A DNA stretch of 41,146 nucleotides from VFZS01 sp964353255 (GCA_964353255.1 CAYGVJ010000034.1:1-41146); one strand, 5' to 3'. Counted from the first letter of the stretch, positions 31,901 through 41,146 are shown. Numbers and translations are program-made. Notes: generated by a model from the sequence alone, not told the origin.

Positions 31901-34883
31901 GGAAGGTGTCCTCGCCGGCGCGTGTGAGCCGGTCGGCCAGCTCGTATTGGTACGGAACGGTTCTCCCGGCCGTCACAAGCTGCCCGCGGTTGCCGCCGGG
32001 CAGATATGCGTAACGGATGACGCCCGCGGGTTCCTGCTCTTCCACGAGCCGGCCCGCCCCGTCGTAGCGGTACCCGGTGGCGCGGCCCTGCGCGTCCACC
32101 GCGCGTATGAGGTTGTCCGCAGCGTCGTAGGTGTAGGTCCACCGGGCGAGCGCAGCGCCCGCGCTGTCTGTGTAAGCAATGCTGGTCACCAGGCCGCGCC
32201 CGTCGTATTCCCAGGCGCCCCGCACGCCGTTGGGATACCTGACGGAGGTGAGGCGGTCCCCGGCATCGTAGGTGAACTGGACAGTGCGCCCATCCGCCAG
32301 GCGCAGCCCGCGCACGCGCCCGGCGGCGTCGTAGAGATACTGCACCGTGCGGCCTTCCGAGTCGGTGAATTGCGCCAGCAGACCCCGCTGGTCATACGCG
32401 TACGTGAGGCTGCGGCGGATGGCGGGGTATTCGACACGAATCAAGCGGCCCTTCTCGTCGTAGGCGCAGCGGACCGGGAACGCGCCGTCGTCCGCTTCGA
32501 GCAGGTTGCCGGAGGCGTCGTACTTGTAGCGGACGGTCTTTCCGTCCGCGAGGCGCTTCTCGGTGAGGCGTCCGGCGGCGTCGTAGGTGAATCGCGCCAC
32601 CTGACCCTTGGCGTCGGTGGCTCTGACCAGGCGGCCCGCAGCGTCGTAGGAGGCGGCGGTCTTCGCGCCCAGCGGGTTGACCGTGCCGGTGAGACTTCCC
32701 ATCGCGTCCCAGGCCAGGCGGGTGGCGCCTCCGCCGGGATGGCGAATCTCGCTCAACGCGCCGTCCGGACCGTAGCTGTACGCGGTGGCCTCCCCGGTGG
32801 GCTCGATGACTTGCGCTACTTCGCCGGCGGGGGTGTAGAGCGTCCGCTGACTCTGCCCGAGCGGATCGACGACCTCGACGACGCGGCCGGCGGGGTCGTA
32901 GCGATAGCGGGTGGCCGCGTCGGTGGGGCCGACGCGATTGACCAAGCGTCCCGCCAGGTCGAACTGCTGGGTCACCGAGCCGCCCAGGTTGTCCTGCACC
33001 CGGTAGAGGTTGCCCAGCACGTCGTATTGGTAGAGCAGTTCGAGGCCGCTGGTCTTGCGCTCGCGAGCCAGCCGGTCCAGGCGGTCGTACTCGTAGCGGT
33101 TGCTGAGACCGCGATTGTCGGACTCGGCCGCGAGGTCCCCGGCGGGGCTGTAGGCGTAGTTGCGGTTCGTGCCGTCGGGGAAGAGCGCTCCGGTGACGCG
33201 GCCCTGGCCGTCGCGCTGGTAACGGGTGACGGCCCCGGAGGCGCCGGTGACGGCCACGCGCCGCCCCTGCGCATCGTACTGGTAAGAGACAGCGCCCGCC
33301 AGGCCGAGCACGCGCGTGACCAGGCCCGCGGGGGAGTACTCGAAGCGCCACTGGCCCCCGCCAGGCTCGGTCTCGCTGACCTGCCGGCCGAGGGCATCGT
33401 ACGTCCGGGCGGTCACCCCGCCGCGCGGATCGACTTCGCGCAGGAGGTTGCCAACGGCATCGTACTCGAAGCGCTGGGTCGCTCCGCCGGGGCCGGCCTC
33501 GGCCGCAGGCAGGCCCAACTGGTTGTACTGATACCGCGTGGCCCTCCCGGCTGGATCGACTACGGCCGCCAGGCGGCCGCGTGCGTCGTATTCGTAGCGT
33601 GTAGTGGCCCCGGTGGCGTCCGCCTCACTCGCCAGACGGCCTGCGGCGTCGTAGGCCAACTGCGTGGTAGCGCCCACAGGGTCGGTGACGCTGACCAGCC
33701 GGTCCTGCGCGTCGTAGCGGTAGGCGGTGACGCCGCCCGCCGGGTTGGTCTCCTTGACGAGGTCCCCGCGGCGGTCGTACTCGAAGCGCGTGGCCTGCCC
33801 CAGCCCGTCGCTCACGCTGGCCACGCGCCCGTCCGGGTGGTAGGTGTAAGTGCGCTGCGGCCGGCCCGCTCCCTGGATCGAGCGCAGCAGGCCATCCGGG
33901 TAGTAGCTGAGCTGCGCCGTCGTCTCGGCGCCGCGCCGCACAGCCACGAGGTTCTGGTTTGCGTCGTAGTCCAGCACCTCCTGGCTCCCGTCCGGGTGGG
34001 TGATGTTCTTCACCCGGTCCGTCGTACCCAGGTAGTCGAAACTCGTGACTTCCCCGCCGGGGCCCTCCTCAGAAAGCGTGCGGCCCGCCGCGTCATACGT
34101 GTAGCGGGCCAGAACGCCTGTGGGGCCGCTCGCCACCAGCGGGAGTCCCGCGGCGTTGTACTCGATGGTGGTCTTGTTCCCCAGCGGGTCGGTGATTTCC
34201 TCGCGGTGCCGGTCCGGGCTCCACTGTACCGTGGTGGCGCCGCCGGCGGCGTTGGTGCGACGGAACCAGTTCTCCCCGTACTCGTAGCGCTCCTGGCTCG
34301 CGTCGGCAAACCGCCGGCTCACCACGCGGCCTTGCGCATCATAGGTGAACTCGACTGGGCCGGTGCGGGAACCGTCGAGGCGCAGCAGCCGCCCCTCCGG
34401 GTTGTACTCGTACCGCGCCGCCGGGCCGCCGTTGACGGCTACCGCGGTGAGGTTGTCCTGCGTGAACGTGTACTGCACCCGGGCGCCCGTGGCAGTCTCG
34501 ATGCTCGCCAGCCGGCCGTCTTTCCCGTAAACGAAGCTCAGCGCCGCGCCCTTGGGACCTTCTACGCGCACTAGTTTCCCGTCCGCGCCGTAGTGGGGCC
34601 GCACCACGTTGCCGTTGCCGTGGTCGCGCTCCGGAAGGCGGCCCTCGGTGGTCTCCCAGTTCAGGCGCCATGCGGTGCCCAAAAGACCGGCCTCGCGGGG
34701 CGTGGTCTGAAGCAGGCGCTCGACCGTGAGATCGACCGCGCCGGCCCGCACCGCCAAGTCGGTCTGTGTGAGGAGCAGCGCCCCGGAGTGTGGTTCGACC
34801 AGGCCCTGGGCACTGAGGAAACTAGTGGCGAAAAGGCAGGTGAGCAGCGCCTGCCATAAGGGACGCCGAGCACGTGCGGCCAT
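28962..34883 (-). CDS. Secreted giant RHS/YD-repeat protein with ART-like segment
   Basis: 1973 residues from ATG 34883, with GGAGG 5 nt upstream (a GTG at 34889 overlaps it). A signal peptide at about 1-26 replaces the usual secretion domains. YD repeats (xYxYDxxGRL type) run to about 1200, ending in the RHS core motif LNRYVYARNAPTRYTDPTG. Next comes a segment with R1227 (VFYRGH), S1291 (VSVTPD) and E1338-G-E1340, an R-S-E set typical of ADP-ribosyltransferase toxins. Unlike most RHS toxins, about 630 residues follow: a hydrophobic patch near 1390, long Ala-rich helices with scattered Cys, and a Pro/Ala tail. ADP-ribosyltransferase activity is inferred, not certain. Confidence 0.88.
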   Translation of the reverse strand: MAARARRPLWQALLTCLFATSFLSAQGLVEPHSGALLLTQTDLAVRAGAVDLTVERLLQTTPREAGLLGTAWRLNWETTEGRLPERDHGNGNVVRPHYGADGKLVRVEGPKGAALSFVYGKDGRLASIETATGARVQYTFTQDNLTAVAVNGGPAARYEYNPEGRLLRLDGSRTGPVEFTYDAQGRVVSRRFADASQERYEYGENWFRRTNAAGGATTVQWSPDRHREEITDPLGNKTTIEYNAAGLPLVASGPTGVLARYTYDAAGRTLSEEGPGGEVTSFDYLGTTDRVKNITHPDGSQEVLDYDANQNLVAVRRGAETTAQLSYYPDGLLRSIQGAGRPQRTYTYHPDGRVASVSDGLGQATRFEYDRRGDLVKETNPAGGVTAYRYDAQDRLVSVTDPVGATTQLAYDAAGRLASEADATGATTRYEYDARGRLAAVVDPAGRATRYQYNQLGLPAAEAGPGGATQRFEYDAVGNLLREVDPRGGVTARTYDALGRQVSETEPGGGQWRFEYSPAGLVTRVLGLAGAVSYQYDAQGRRVAVTGASGAVTRYQRDGQGRVTGALFPDGTNRNYAYSPAGDLAAESDNRGLSNRYEYDRLDRLARERKTSGLELLYQYDVLGNLYRVQDNLGGSVTQQFDLAGRLVNRVGPTDAATRYRYDPAGRVVEVVDPLGQSQRTLYTPAGEVAQVIEPTGEATAYSYGPDGALSEIRHPGGGATRLAWDAMGSLTGTVNPLGAKTAASYDAAGRLVRATDAKGQVARFTYDAAGRLTEKRLADGKTVRYKYDASGNLLEADDGAFPVRCAYDEKGRLIRVEYPAIRRSLTYAYDQRGLLAQFTDSEGRTVQYLYDAAGRVRGLRLADGRTVQFTYDAGDRLTSVRYPNGVRGAWEYDGRGLVTSIAYTDSAGAALARWTYTYDAADNLIRAVDAQGRATGYRYDGAGRLVEEQEPAGVIRYAYLPGGNRGQLVTAGRTVPYQYELADRLTRAGEDTFLHDANGNLIERRGKQGITRYQYDGENRLVRVVKPDGAEVTFGYAPTGERVWRKDASGVTWFVTDGTNLLAELDAGLKPKATYLHGPDIDTPLIMLQEGQEYFYHAQALGSVAVLTDASGKPAANYEMDAFGNLRQPPALRNPLLFTAREWEPDLGLYYFRARYYDPALGRFLSEDPAWSPAAEPLDLNRYVYARNAPTRYTDPTGRQAHPPGYPVVEPRIVTRGGQDYYVFYRGHTLRGIQRVMSDVMRQTGGDRAANYQALMNRINTPNPATGTPMGRDWLIRAHRATAQDSPLVSVTPDPRVAKYWSGGRGGEVLEIHVPAREVGRRVIPTEMGGRREWLIEGEVPEYWVRGRSPGGAPPGGGAGGTPTGYTPLTGGKSSVASDAPSKLGKLLRGLGAALGVAATAYGNYQSGKASAQEVVDQAVREGRTPTTGEKLGTGAVTGLKAGFRTALAAKTFGISEGVIAWWTVGGEIGNQWHDRGDQAAAAEREKRAKEMAKARADALLGTVSRWLEEARGLKRDQDAAIQSARDWIKAAQDAVSELEKIPQSVPNTIELCRQCQARFFAVGSVTRRMYQHKATLAGYLTTARERSASACQQPAAGEARGFAAGAGDAARSASSLATQMAGMAREAHGLEAERKTCVAQLAGFSAAKGQLAEPNSLVAGARNAAAKAWEASVTARNLPRSCWSLRERASQIETLTAQGADPTPIFSRLMDIESVCKAVDADATAGEGHARLADAAVVRAEELLPRAQEALKAQPLCVVSSPAAGQLEALDGAAGQAGNDSGEASMHATAASRCVSEAAAAKAATGSTPGVVAASRSSQPEGGQWEVAGYACNTQTVVFKNVQYKKVTNVEQVSVILRRGAEKRIIGGYSATSWLLRLGYLRYVTGVGLVESSKYLQWGPGAGGGQQQAGGRTARGDTSAPAGGGSTTAGAKPPAAPGTAKPPATKAPTGTDLLGVEFKSEPVPPKQEKEP

Positions 34884-34910
34884 TTCCACCTCCGGCGGAA
34901 CTTCCTCAGC

Positions 34911-34916
34911 AGTCTA
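34911..34916 (-). promoter_or_regulatory. Candidate -10 box (TAGACT) of the RHS gene
   Basis: TAGACT reads leftwards 27 nt before ATG 34883, leaving a leader of about 20 nt that includes the GGAGG Shine-Dalgarno. A short GGTG/CACC stem followed by T6 just upstream (about 34921-34944) could end the small Cys gene's transcript. Confidence 0.35.
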
Positions 34917-34937
34917 CCTAAAAAAGAGGGTGCGCGG

Positions 34938-35020
34938 ACTCACCAGCAGAGGGTGCCGGTGCGCGGCTCCTCGTCCGGGTTGGGCAGGTAGAGCGTCTTG
35001 CAGCGCTCGCAGCGGTAGAT
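34938..35020 (-). repeat. Repeat C, copy 2 (3' end of intact small Cys gene)
   Basis: The 83 bp covering the last 26 codons and stop of the small Cys gene. It is repeated at 27621-27703, 7.3 kb away, in direct orientation. The two copies bracket the RHS and PDZ-TPR genes closely. Confidence 0.9.
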
Positions 35021-35206
35021 CTCGACCTCCGGGCCGAACCTCTGCCTGACCTCGTCGCCGAAGAAGTACCAGCGCTTCAGGTGGCCGGCGCAGAGCTTAC
35101 CCTTGCCGTCCTTCTCATTGCACGCCCGCATGCGGGGGACGCGTTGCTTGACCTTGGTGCCGTCGCTCAAGGTGGCGACCAGCTCGCCGGCGGTTGGGGA
35201 TGCCAT
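34940..35206 (-). CDS. Small zinc-ribbon-like protein
   Basis: 88 residues with Cys at RACNE, LCAGH, RCERC and GTLCW, a possible zinc-binding set. Start ATG 35206; a TATACT box (35217-35222) lies 10 nt upstream, implying a near-leaderless mRNA. The family is not recognised; the C-terminus (YRCERCKTLYLPNPDEEP) looks conserved because it is intact in the stub copy. It is divergent from recO. Confidence 0.7.
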   Translation of the reverse strand: MASPTAGELVATLSDGTKVKQRVPRMRACNEKDGKGKLCAGHLKRWYFFGDEVRQRFGPEVEIYRCERCKTLYLPNPDEEPRTGTLCW

Positions 35207-35216
35207 TCGAGAAAAC

Positions 35217-35222
35217 AGTATA
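35217..35222 (-). promoter_or_regulatory. Candidate -10 box (TATACT) of small Cys gene
   Basis: TATACT reads leftwards 10 nt before ATG 35206, in the 59-bp divergent spacer shared with recO. Confidence 0.4.
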
Positions 35223-35265
35223 GCAACCGGACTGTGCTACCCTGAAATATCCGCTGGTTTCCGAC

Positions 35266-35907
35266 ATGCCGGCTCGGGTGAGCGAGGCCATCGTTTTGCG
35301 GGCTTACCCGTTCCAGGAGGCGGACCTGGTGGTTAGTTTCTTCGCCAGGGACGCGGGGAAGCTGCGGGGTGTCGCCAGGCGGGCCCGGCGGCCCAACAGC
35401 CGCTTCGGAGCGGGTCTGGAAAGGCTGTCGCAGGTCCGGATGTCTTACTTCCAGCGTGAAACCCGCGAACTGGTGAGTCTGGATTCCTGCGAGCTGATCG
35501 CCTCGCAAATGAGCCTGGTTTCCGAGTACGCGGCCGGGGTGGCGCTGGACTACATGGCGGAGGTTTCCGACCAGCTTCTGCCGCCGGCGGAGCCGAGCGA
35601 GCGGTTCTTCCGGCTCCTGGTGGCGGTGTTGGAGTTCCTCCGGGCGCGGCCGGGGCAAGGCGTCTGGCAGGCGGTGACTTATTTCAGCTTCTGGGCGGTG
35701 AAGCTTTCCGGGTTCCTTCCGGAGCTGCGGGTTTCACGGGCTTCCAAGGCGATCGCCGAGGAGATGTTGCACAACCGAATCGACCAGCTTTCCCAGGCGA
35801 ACTGGGGGAAGGAAACGGCCGCCGATCTGCGCCGGTTTCTCGTGCGGAACATCGAAGAGCAGATCGAGCGGCGGCTGGTGACAGCGCCCATCCTGGAAGC
35901 GGTCTGA
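35266..35907 (+). CDS. recO: DNA repair protein RecO
   Basis: 213 residues, somewhat shorter than the usual 240-250. The N-terminal OB-fold opening ARVSEAIVLRAYPFQEADLV, with FFARDAGKLRGVARRARRPN, is diagnostic of RecO, which loads RecA and anneals strands with RecF and RecR at gaps. The C-terminal helical part is present; the four-Cys zinc site of some RecO proteins is absent, as in many members. It lies 3 bp upstream of glyQ, so all of recO-glyQ-glyS-ppdK may be one transcript. Confidence 0.93.
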   Translation: MPARVSEAIVLRAYPFQEADLVVSFFARDAGKLRGVARRARRPNSRFGAGLERLSQVRMSYFQRETRELVSLDSCELIASQMSLVSEYAAGVALDYMAEVSDQLLPPAEPSERFFRLLVAVLEFLRARPGQGVWQAVTYFSFWAVKLSGFLPELRVSRASKAIAEEMLHNRIDQLSQANWGKETAADLRRFLVRNIEEQIERRLVTAPILEAV

Positions 35908-35910
35908 GCG

Positions 35911-36782
<872 letters not shown>

Positions 36783-36786
<4 letters not shown>

Positions 36787-38792
36787 GCGATTTCCTGCTG
36801 GAGATCGGGACGGAGGAAATCCCCCACTGGATGATCGCGCCGGCGCTCGACCACCTGCAAAGGTGGTTCCGGGAATTGCTTGACGGCCAAGGCCTCTTGC
36901 CGGCGGAAGTCCGAGTGGACGGGACGCCTCGGCGGTTGGTCGTGCGCGCCCGGGGCATCCCCGAGCGGCAGCCGGACAGCGACGAATTGCTGCTGGGCCC
37001 GCCCAAGGCGGCGGCGTATCGAGATGGCGAGCCGACGGCTGCGGCGCTGGGCTTCGCGCGCAAGCTGGTGGTCCCGGTCGCCGACCTCGGCGTTGAGACC
37101 ACGCCCAAGGGTGAGTACCTGTGCTATCGCCGCAAGCTGCCAGGCAAGTCCGCTCGCGACATCCTTGCTGCCGCGCTGCCCGAACTGATCCTTCGGATTC
37201 ACTGGCCCAAGACGATGTACTGGACCGGGAAGGGTGGGCCGCGGTTCATCCGGCCGATTCGCTGGATCGTGGCGCTGCTGGGCGACGAGGTGGTGCCCTT
37301 CGAGCTGGCCGGCGTGAAGGCGGGCCGGGAGAGCTTCGGGCATCGGCTGCTGGCGCCGGGGCGAGTGCCGGTAACGCCGACTGACTACGAGGAGCAACTC
37401 CGGCAGAAACGCGTCCTGGTTTCGGCTGCGGAGCGCAGGGAGGTTATCCAGCGGGGCATCGATGAGCTGTTGCGCGGCACGGGGCTGCGCGTGAGGCCGG
37501 ACGCGGAGCTGCTCGACACCCTGGTCTACCTGACCGAATGGCCCAGGCCCATTCTCGGCGCCTTCGACCCTGAGTTCCTGGAGTTGCCCGAGGAAGTGCT
37601 GGTGACGGTGATGCGCCACCACCAGAAGTACCTGTCGGTGGAGGATGTCAGGGGACGGCTGGCGCCGCGGTTCATCGCGGTGATGAACGTGGATGAGGAC
37701 CGGGACGGGCTGATCCGCCAGGGCAACGAGCGGGTGCTGCGCGCGCGTTTCACCGACGCGCGGTTCTTCTGGCAATTCGACCAGCGCAAGCCGCTTGAGG
37801 CGCGCCTGGAAGACCTGGCGCATGTGACCTACCAGGCCAAGCTGGGTAGTTACCGGGAGAAGACGGACAGGATTGTCGCTCTCGTGCGCAAGCTGGGCGG
37901 CTCGCCAGACGCCGTGCGCGCGGCAACCCTGTGCAAGTGCGATCTGACCGCCGAGATGGTCAAGGAGTTCCCCGAGCTTCAGGGCATCATGGGCGGCCTG
38001 TACGCCCGCGCCCAAGGCGAGCCCGAGGACGTCTGGCGCGCGATCTACGAGCACTACAGGCCGGTGAGCATGGAGGCCTCGATTCCAGCGACGCTCGCCG
38101 GGCGGCTGGTCTCGCTGGCCGACAAGCTCGACGCGCTCGAGGGCTGCTTCGCACAGGGTCTGATTCCCAGCGGCTCGCGGGATCCGTTCGCGTTGCGCCG
38201 GGCGGCGCAGGGAGCGGTGAAGATACTGGTGGAAGGCAAGCTGGCGCTGCCGCTGGGCGAGCTCCTGGGGGCGGACCAGGCGCTGGTGGAGTTCTTCGAG
38301 GACCGCCTTGGGCACTACTTCCGCGAGGTGCGCGGGTTCGCCTACGACGAGGTGAACGCGGCACTGGCGGCGGGCTGGGACGACCTGACGGACCTCGAAA
38401 GCCGCCTGATTGCGCTTCAGCAGGTGCGGCCCACGGAGGGCTTCGAGGCGGTGGCAGCCAGCTTCAAACGTATCAAGAATATCCTGCGACAAGCCGATTT
38501 TAGGGGCGTGGGGGAAGTGGACGCCACGATCCTGGAGGCCGGGCCGGAGCAGGAGCTGTGGGAGGCCTTCATCGCTGCCGCTACGTTCCGGACGTTGATC
38601 GGGCGACAGCTTTACACCGAGGCGCTCGCGCGGATCGCCTCGCTGCGGCCGCAGGTGGATGAGTTCTTCGACAAGGTCTTGGTAAATGCGCCGGATCCGC
38701 GGATCCGGCATAACCGGCTGACGCTGCTGAGCAACTTGTTGAGCGAGTTCTCGGCCATCGCCGATTTCTCGGAAATCGTAACTACGCAATAG
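36783..38792 (+). CDS. glyS: Glycyl-tRNA synthetase beta subunit
   Basis: 669 residues from ATG 36783 (MSDFLLEIGTEEIPHWMI), coupled to glyQ by ATGA. A longer open frame begins upstream inside glyQ but is not coding there. Family motifs are IGTEEIP, TPRRL, FIRPIRWIVALLG, MRHHQKYL, and HD-like and DALR anticodon-binding regions near the C-terminus. It holds the tRNA-binding part of GlyRS. Length is normal. The stop TAG lies in the Shine-Dalgarno of ppdK. Confidence 0.97.
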
Positions 38793-38808
38793 GAGAGAAG
38801 CTAACTTT

Positions 38809-41146
38809 ATGACCAAGCACGTTTACGCCTTCGGCGAAGGCACCGCCGACGGCCATGGAGACATGAAGGACGTCCTGGGGGGTAAGGGCGCCGGGCTGGC
38901 GGGGATGTCGCGGTCCGGGGCGCCGGTGCCGCCCGGGTTCACTATCTCGACCGAGGTCTGCAACATCTACTTCAGGAGCCAGAACCAGGTGCCGGCGGAG
39001 GTCGATGCGCAGATCGAGAAGGCGCTGGCGCAGCTTGAGAAGCGCATGGGCCAGAAGCTGGGGGACGTTGCGAAACCGCTGCTGGTCAGCGTGCGCTCGG
39101 GCGCCAAGTTCTCCATGCCCGGCATGATGGATACGATCCTGAACCTGGGCCTGAACGACACAACGGTGAAGACGCTCGAAGCCAAGAGCGGCAACCCTCG
39201 GTTCGCCTACGACTGTTACCGGCGCTTCATCCAGATGTTCGGCAACGTGGTGCTGGAGATCCCCAAGCCGGAGTTCGAGCACATCTTCGATGGCCGCAAG
39301 AAGAAGGTCAAGGCGCGGTTCGACACCGACCTGACGGCCGAGGACCTCCAGGCGGTGATCGCCGAGTACAAGGCCCTGGTTCAGAAGAAGACCGGGAAGC
39401 CGTTCCCGCAGGATGCGCGGCAGCAGCTTGTGATGTCCCGCGACGCGGTGTTCCGCTCCTGGAACAATCCTCGGGCGCAGCACTACCGGAGGATGAACAA
39501 GATTCCCGAGGACCTGGGCACGGCGGTCAATGTGCAGGCCATGGTGTTCGGCAACCTGGGGGAGACTTCCGCGACGGGCGTGGGCTTCACGCGCAACCCG
39601 GCCACCGGCGAGAAGGAGTTTTACGGCGAGTTTTTGACCAACGCGCAGGGCGAGGACGTGGTATCGGGCGTGCGGACGCCGAGGCCGATCGTGGAACTGG
39701 GGACCTTGATGCCGGGTGTGTACCGGCAGCTCGTGGAGATCACCACGGCGCTGGAGCGGCACTACCGGGACGTGCAGGACTTCGAGTTCACCGTCCAGGA
39801 CGGCAAGCTGTACATGCTCCAGACGCGCAACGGGAAGCGCACGGGTCCGGCGGCGGTGAGGATCGCCGTGGACATGGTGAACGAGGGGCTGATCAGCAAG
39901 CAGGAAGCCGTGCTGCGGGTGGACCCGCAGCAGCTCGACCAGCTTCTGCACCGGCTGATCGCGCCGGAGTCGCGCAAGGACCTTCAGAAGCTGGCCACCG
40001 GTCTGCCGGCTTCGCCGGGCGCGGCGGTGGGCCGGATGGTGTTCACCGCCGACGACGCGGTCGAGGCCGCCAAGCAAGGCCCGGTGATGCTGGTGCGCTC
40101 GGAGACGGTGCCCGATGACATACATGGCATGGAAGTGGCCAAGGGCATTCTGACTTCGCGCGGCGGCATGACCAGCCACGCTGCGGTGGTGGCGCGGGGC
40201 ATGGGCATCCCATGTGTGGCCGGGGCCGGCGCCATCGAGGTCAGCGAGCACGCGAAGCAGTTGAGCGTGAGCGTCGCCGGCAAGACAGTGGTCATGAAGG
40301 AAGGCGACTGGCTGTCGCTGGATGGCTCGACCGGCGAGGTGTTCGCCGGGCAGGCCAAGACCATCGAGCCGGACCCAAGCTCCGGCGTGCTGGCCACCTT
40401 CATGGGCTGGGCCGATGAGTTCCGGGGCTCGTTCGGGGTGCGCGCCAATGCCGACATCCCGCGCGACGCGAAGGCCGCCCGCCGCTTCGGCGCCGAGGGC
40501 ATTGGGCTGTGCCGCACCGAGCACATGTTCTTCGCGCCGGACCGCATCGCGCACATGCAGGCCATGATCATGGCCCGCGACGAGAAGAGCCGGCGGAAGG
40601 CCCTGGCCAAGCTGCTGCCCATGCAGCGGAAGGATTTCGCCGGGCTGTTCGAGGCCATGGACGGCTTCCCGGTCATCATCCGCACGCTGGATCCGCCGCT
40701 GCACGAGTTCCTGCCCAGGCGGGAGCAGTTGATGGTGGACCAGGCGGTGCTGCCGCACGCCGACTTGAAGGCCAAGAAGGGCATGGCGGAGCGTTACGGC
40801 TGCAAGGTGGGAGAGCTCAAGAAGCGCATCTCCGAGCTGCTGTCGGTGGTGGAGTCGCTGCACGAGTTCAATCCGATGCTGGGGCTGCGCGGCTGCCGGC
40901 TGGGGATCCTGTATCCGGAGATCACCGAGGTGCAAGCGCGGGCGATCTTCGAGGCCGTGGTGCAGGTGGCGAAGAAGGGCGTACACGTCATCCCCGAGGT
41001 GATGATTCCGCTGATCGGCAGTGTTGGCGAGCTGGCGAACCAGAAGGCGATCGTGGTCAAGGTGGCCGAGGAGGTTCTCGGCAAGGCCGGGCTGAAGGAC
41101 CAGAAGTACATGGTCGGGACCATGATCGAGATTCCGCGCGCGGCGC
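38809..41146 (+). CDS. ppdK: Pyruvate, phosphate dikinase, C-terminus cut by window edge
   Basis: 779 codons of about 880-900 are present. It interconverts pyruvate, ATP and phosphate with phosphoenolpyruvate, AMP and pyrophosphate. The N-terminal ATP-grasp part opens with GGKGAGLAGM and SMPGMMDTILNLG. The swivelling His domain carries the phosphorylated His in GGMTSHAAVVARGMG near residue 455. The PEP/pyruvate barrel follows (GIGLCRTEHMFF, RTLDPPLHEFLP) and is cut near IEIPRAA. ATG 38809 follows AGGAGAG. It points to gluconeogenic or pyrophosphate-linked carbon flow. Confidence 0.96.
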   Translation, partial: MTKHVYAFGEGTADGHGDMKDVLGGKGAGLAGMSRSGAPVPPGFTISTEVCNIYFRSQNQVPAEVDAQIEKALAQLEKRMGQKLGDVAKPLLVSVRSGAKFSMPGMMDTILNLGLNDTTVKTLEAKSGNPRFAYDCYRRFIQMFGNVVLEIPKPEFEHIFDGRKKKVKARFDTDLTAEDLQAVIAEYKALVQKKTGKPFPQDARQQLVMSRDAVFRSWNNPRAQHYRRMNKIPEDLGTAVNVQAMVFGNLGETSATGVGFTRNPATGEKEFYGEFLTNAQGEDVVSGVRTPRPIVELGTLMPGVYRQLVEITTALERHYRDVQDFEFTVQDGKLYMLQTRNGKRTGPAAVRIAVDMVNEGLISKQEAVLRVDPQQLDQLLHRLIAPESRKDLQKLATGLPASPGAAVGRMVFTADDAVEAAKQGPVMLVRSETVPDDIHGMEVAKGILTSRGGMTSHAAVVARGMGIPCVAGAGAIEVSEHAKQLSVSVAGKTVVMKEGDWLSLDGSTGEVFAGQAKTIEPDPSSGVLATFMGWADEFRGSFGVRANADIPRDAKAARRFGAEGIGLCRTEHMFFAPDRIAHMQAMIMARDEKSRRKALAKLLPMQRKDFAGLFEAMDGFPVIIRTLDPPLHEFLPRREQLMVDQAVLPHADLKAKKGMAERYGCKVGELKKRISELLSVVESLHEFNPMLGLRGCRLGILYPEITEVQARAIFEAVVQVAKKGVHVIPEVMIPLIGSVGELANQKAIVVKVAEEVLGKAGLKDQKYMVGTMIEIPRAA

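Noticed and set aside
29958..34574. A 1538-codon open frame on the plus strand
   Set aside because: It is antisense to the RHS gene; the periodic YD repeats and GC bias keep the opposite frame open. The minus-strand frame has a signal peptide, YD motifs and a Shine-Dalgarno.
38782..40986. A 734-codon minus-strand frame
   Set aside because: Antisense shadow of ppdK; the plus strand encodes all ppdK motifs.

Overview
The window is GC-rich and densely coded. Its gene styles suggest a soil-type member of the Acidobacteriota, close to the Solibacter/Bryobacter group. The pointers are a membrane serine/threonine kinase fused to a TPR tail, a secreted Gfo/Idh/MocA oxidoreductase, a secreted amidohydrolase and serine hydrolase, and many short palindromes. 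This assignment is inference from gene style; no marker gene was searched.

Layout. 1-13.0 kb is mostly leftward: phoH (cut by the edge), a rightward secreted oxidoreductase, the kinase-TPR protein, a DUF1015 protein, a TadG/TadE/TadE pseudopilin-like trio, lgt, lspA and ileS. ileS-lspA-lgt are overlapping or abutting and make one unit for lipoprotein maturation plus isoleucine charging. 13.0-21.2 kb is an accessory stretch built around a secreted amidohydrolase. It holds a decayed amidohydrolase fragment, a SnoaL-like lipoprotein, the intact amidohydrolase, VapBC pair 1, a GIY-YIG-like protein, a 295-bp MITE with target-site duplication, an unknown gene next to a large PIN-like protein, VapBC pair 2, and two further copies of the amidohydrolase 3' end. 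20.5-24.3 kb has an MBL-fold hydrolase, a heparinase-like exported protein and a serine hydrolase. 24.3-35.2 kb is a second accessory stretch: a Trp-rich unknown protein, a two-gene peptide system (a 12-cysteine peptide and a radical SAM/SPASM enzyme), a secreted RHS/YD protein of about 1973 residues with an internal ADP-ribosyltransferase-like segment, a coupled PDZ-TPR protein, and a small Cys protein. 35.2-41.1 kb is housekeeping: recO, glyQ, glyS and the start of ppdK.

Two points stand out. First, the 12-Cys peptide gene sits 30 bp upstream of a CxxxCxxC radical SAM enzyme with a full SPASM cysteine set, which fits a RiPP of the ranthipeptide/SCIFF type with an unusual precursor. Second, in three places an accessory module is bounded by a direct repeat of the 3' end of the neighbouring gene: 39 bp of the serine hydrolase, 168 and 33 bp of the amidohydrolase, and 83 bp of the small Cys gene. 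In each case the gene stays intact on one side and a 3' stub lies on the other. The peptide operon lies between two such stubs. This looks like repeated insertion at gene 3' ends, without a visible recombinase.

Several genes also carry a TAnnnT box 7-8 nt before the start codon, which suggests common leaderless transcripts. No rRNA, tRNA or CRISPR array was recognised.
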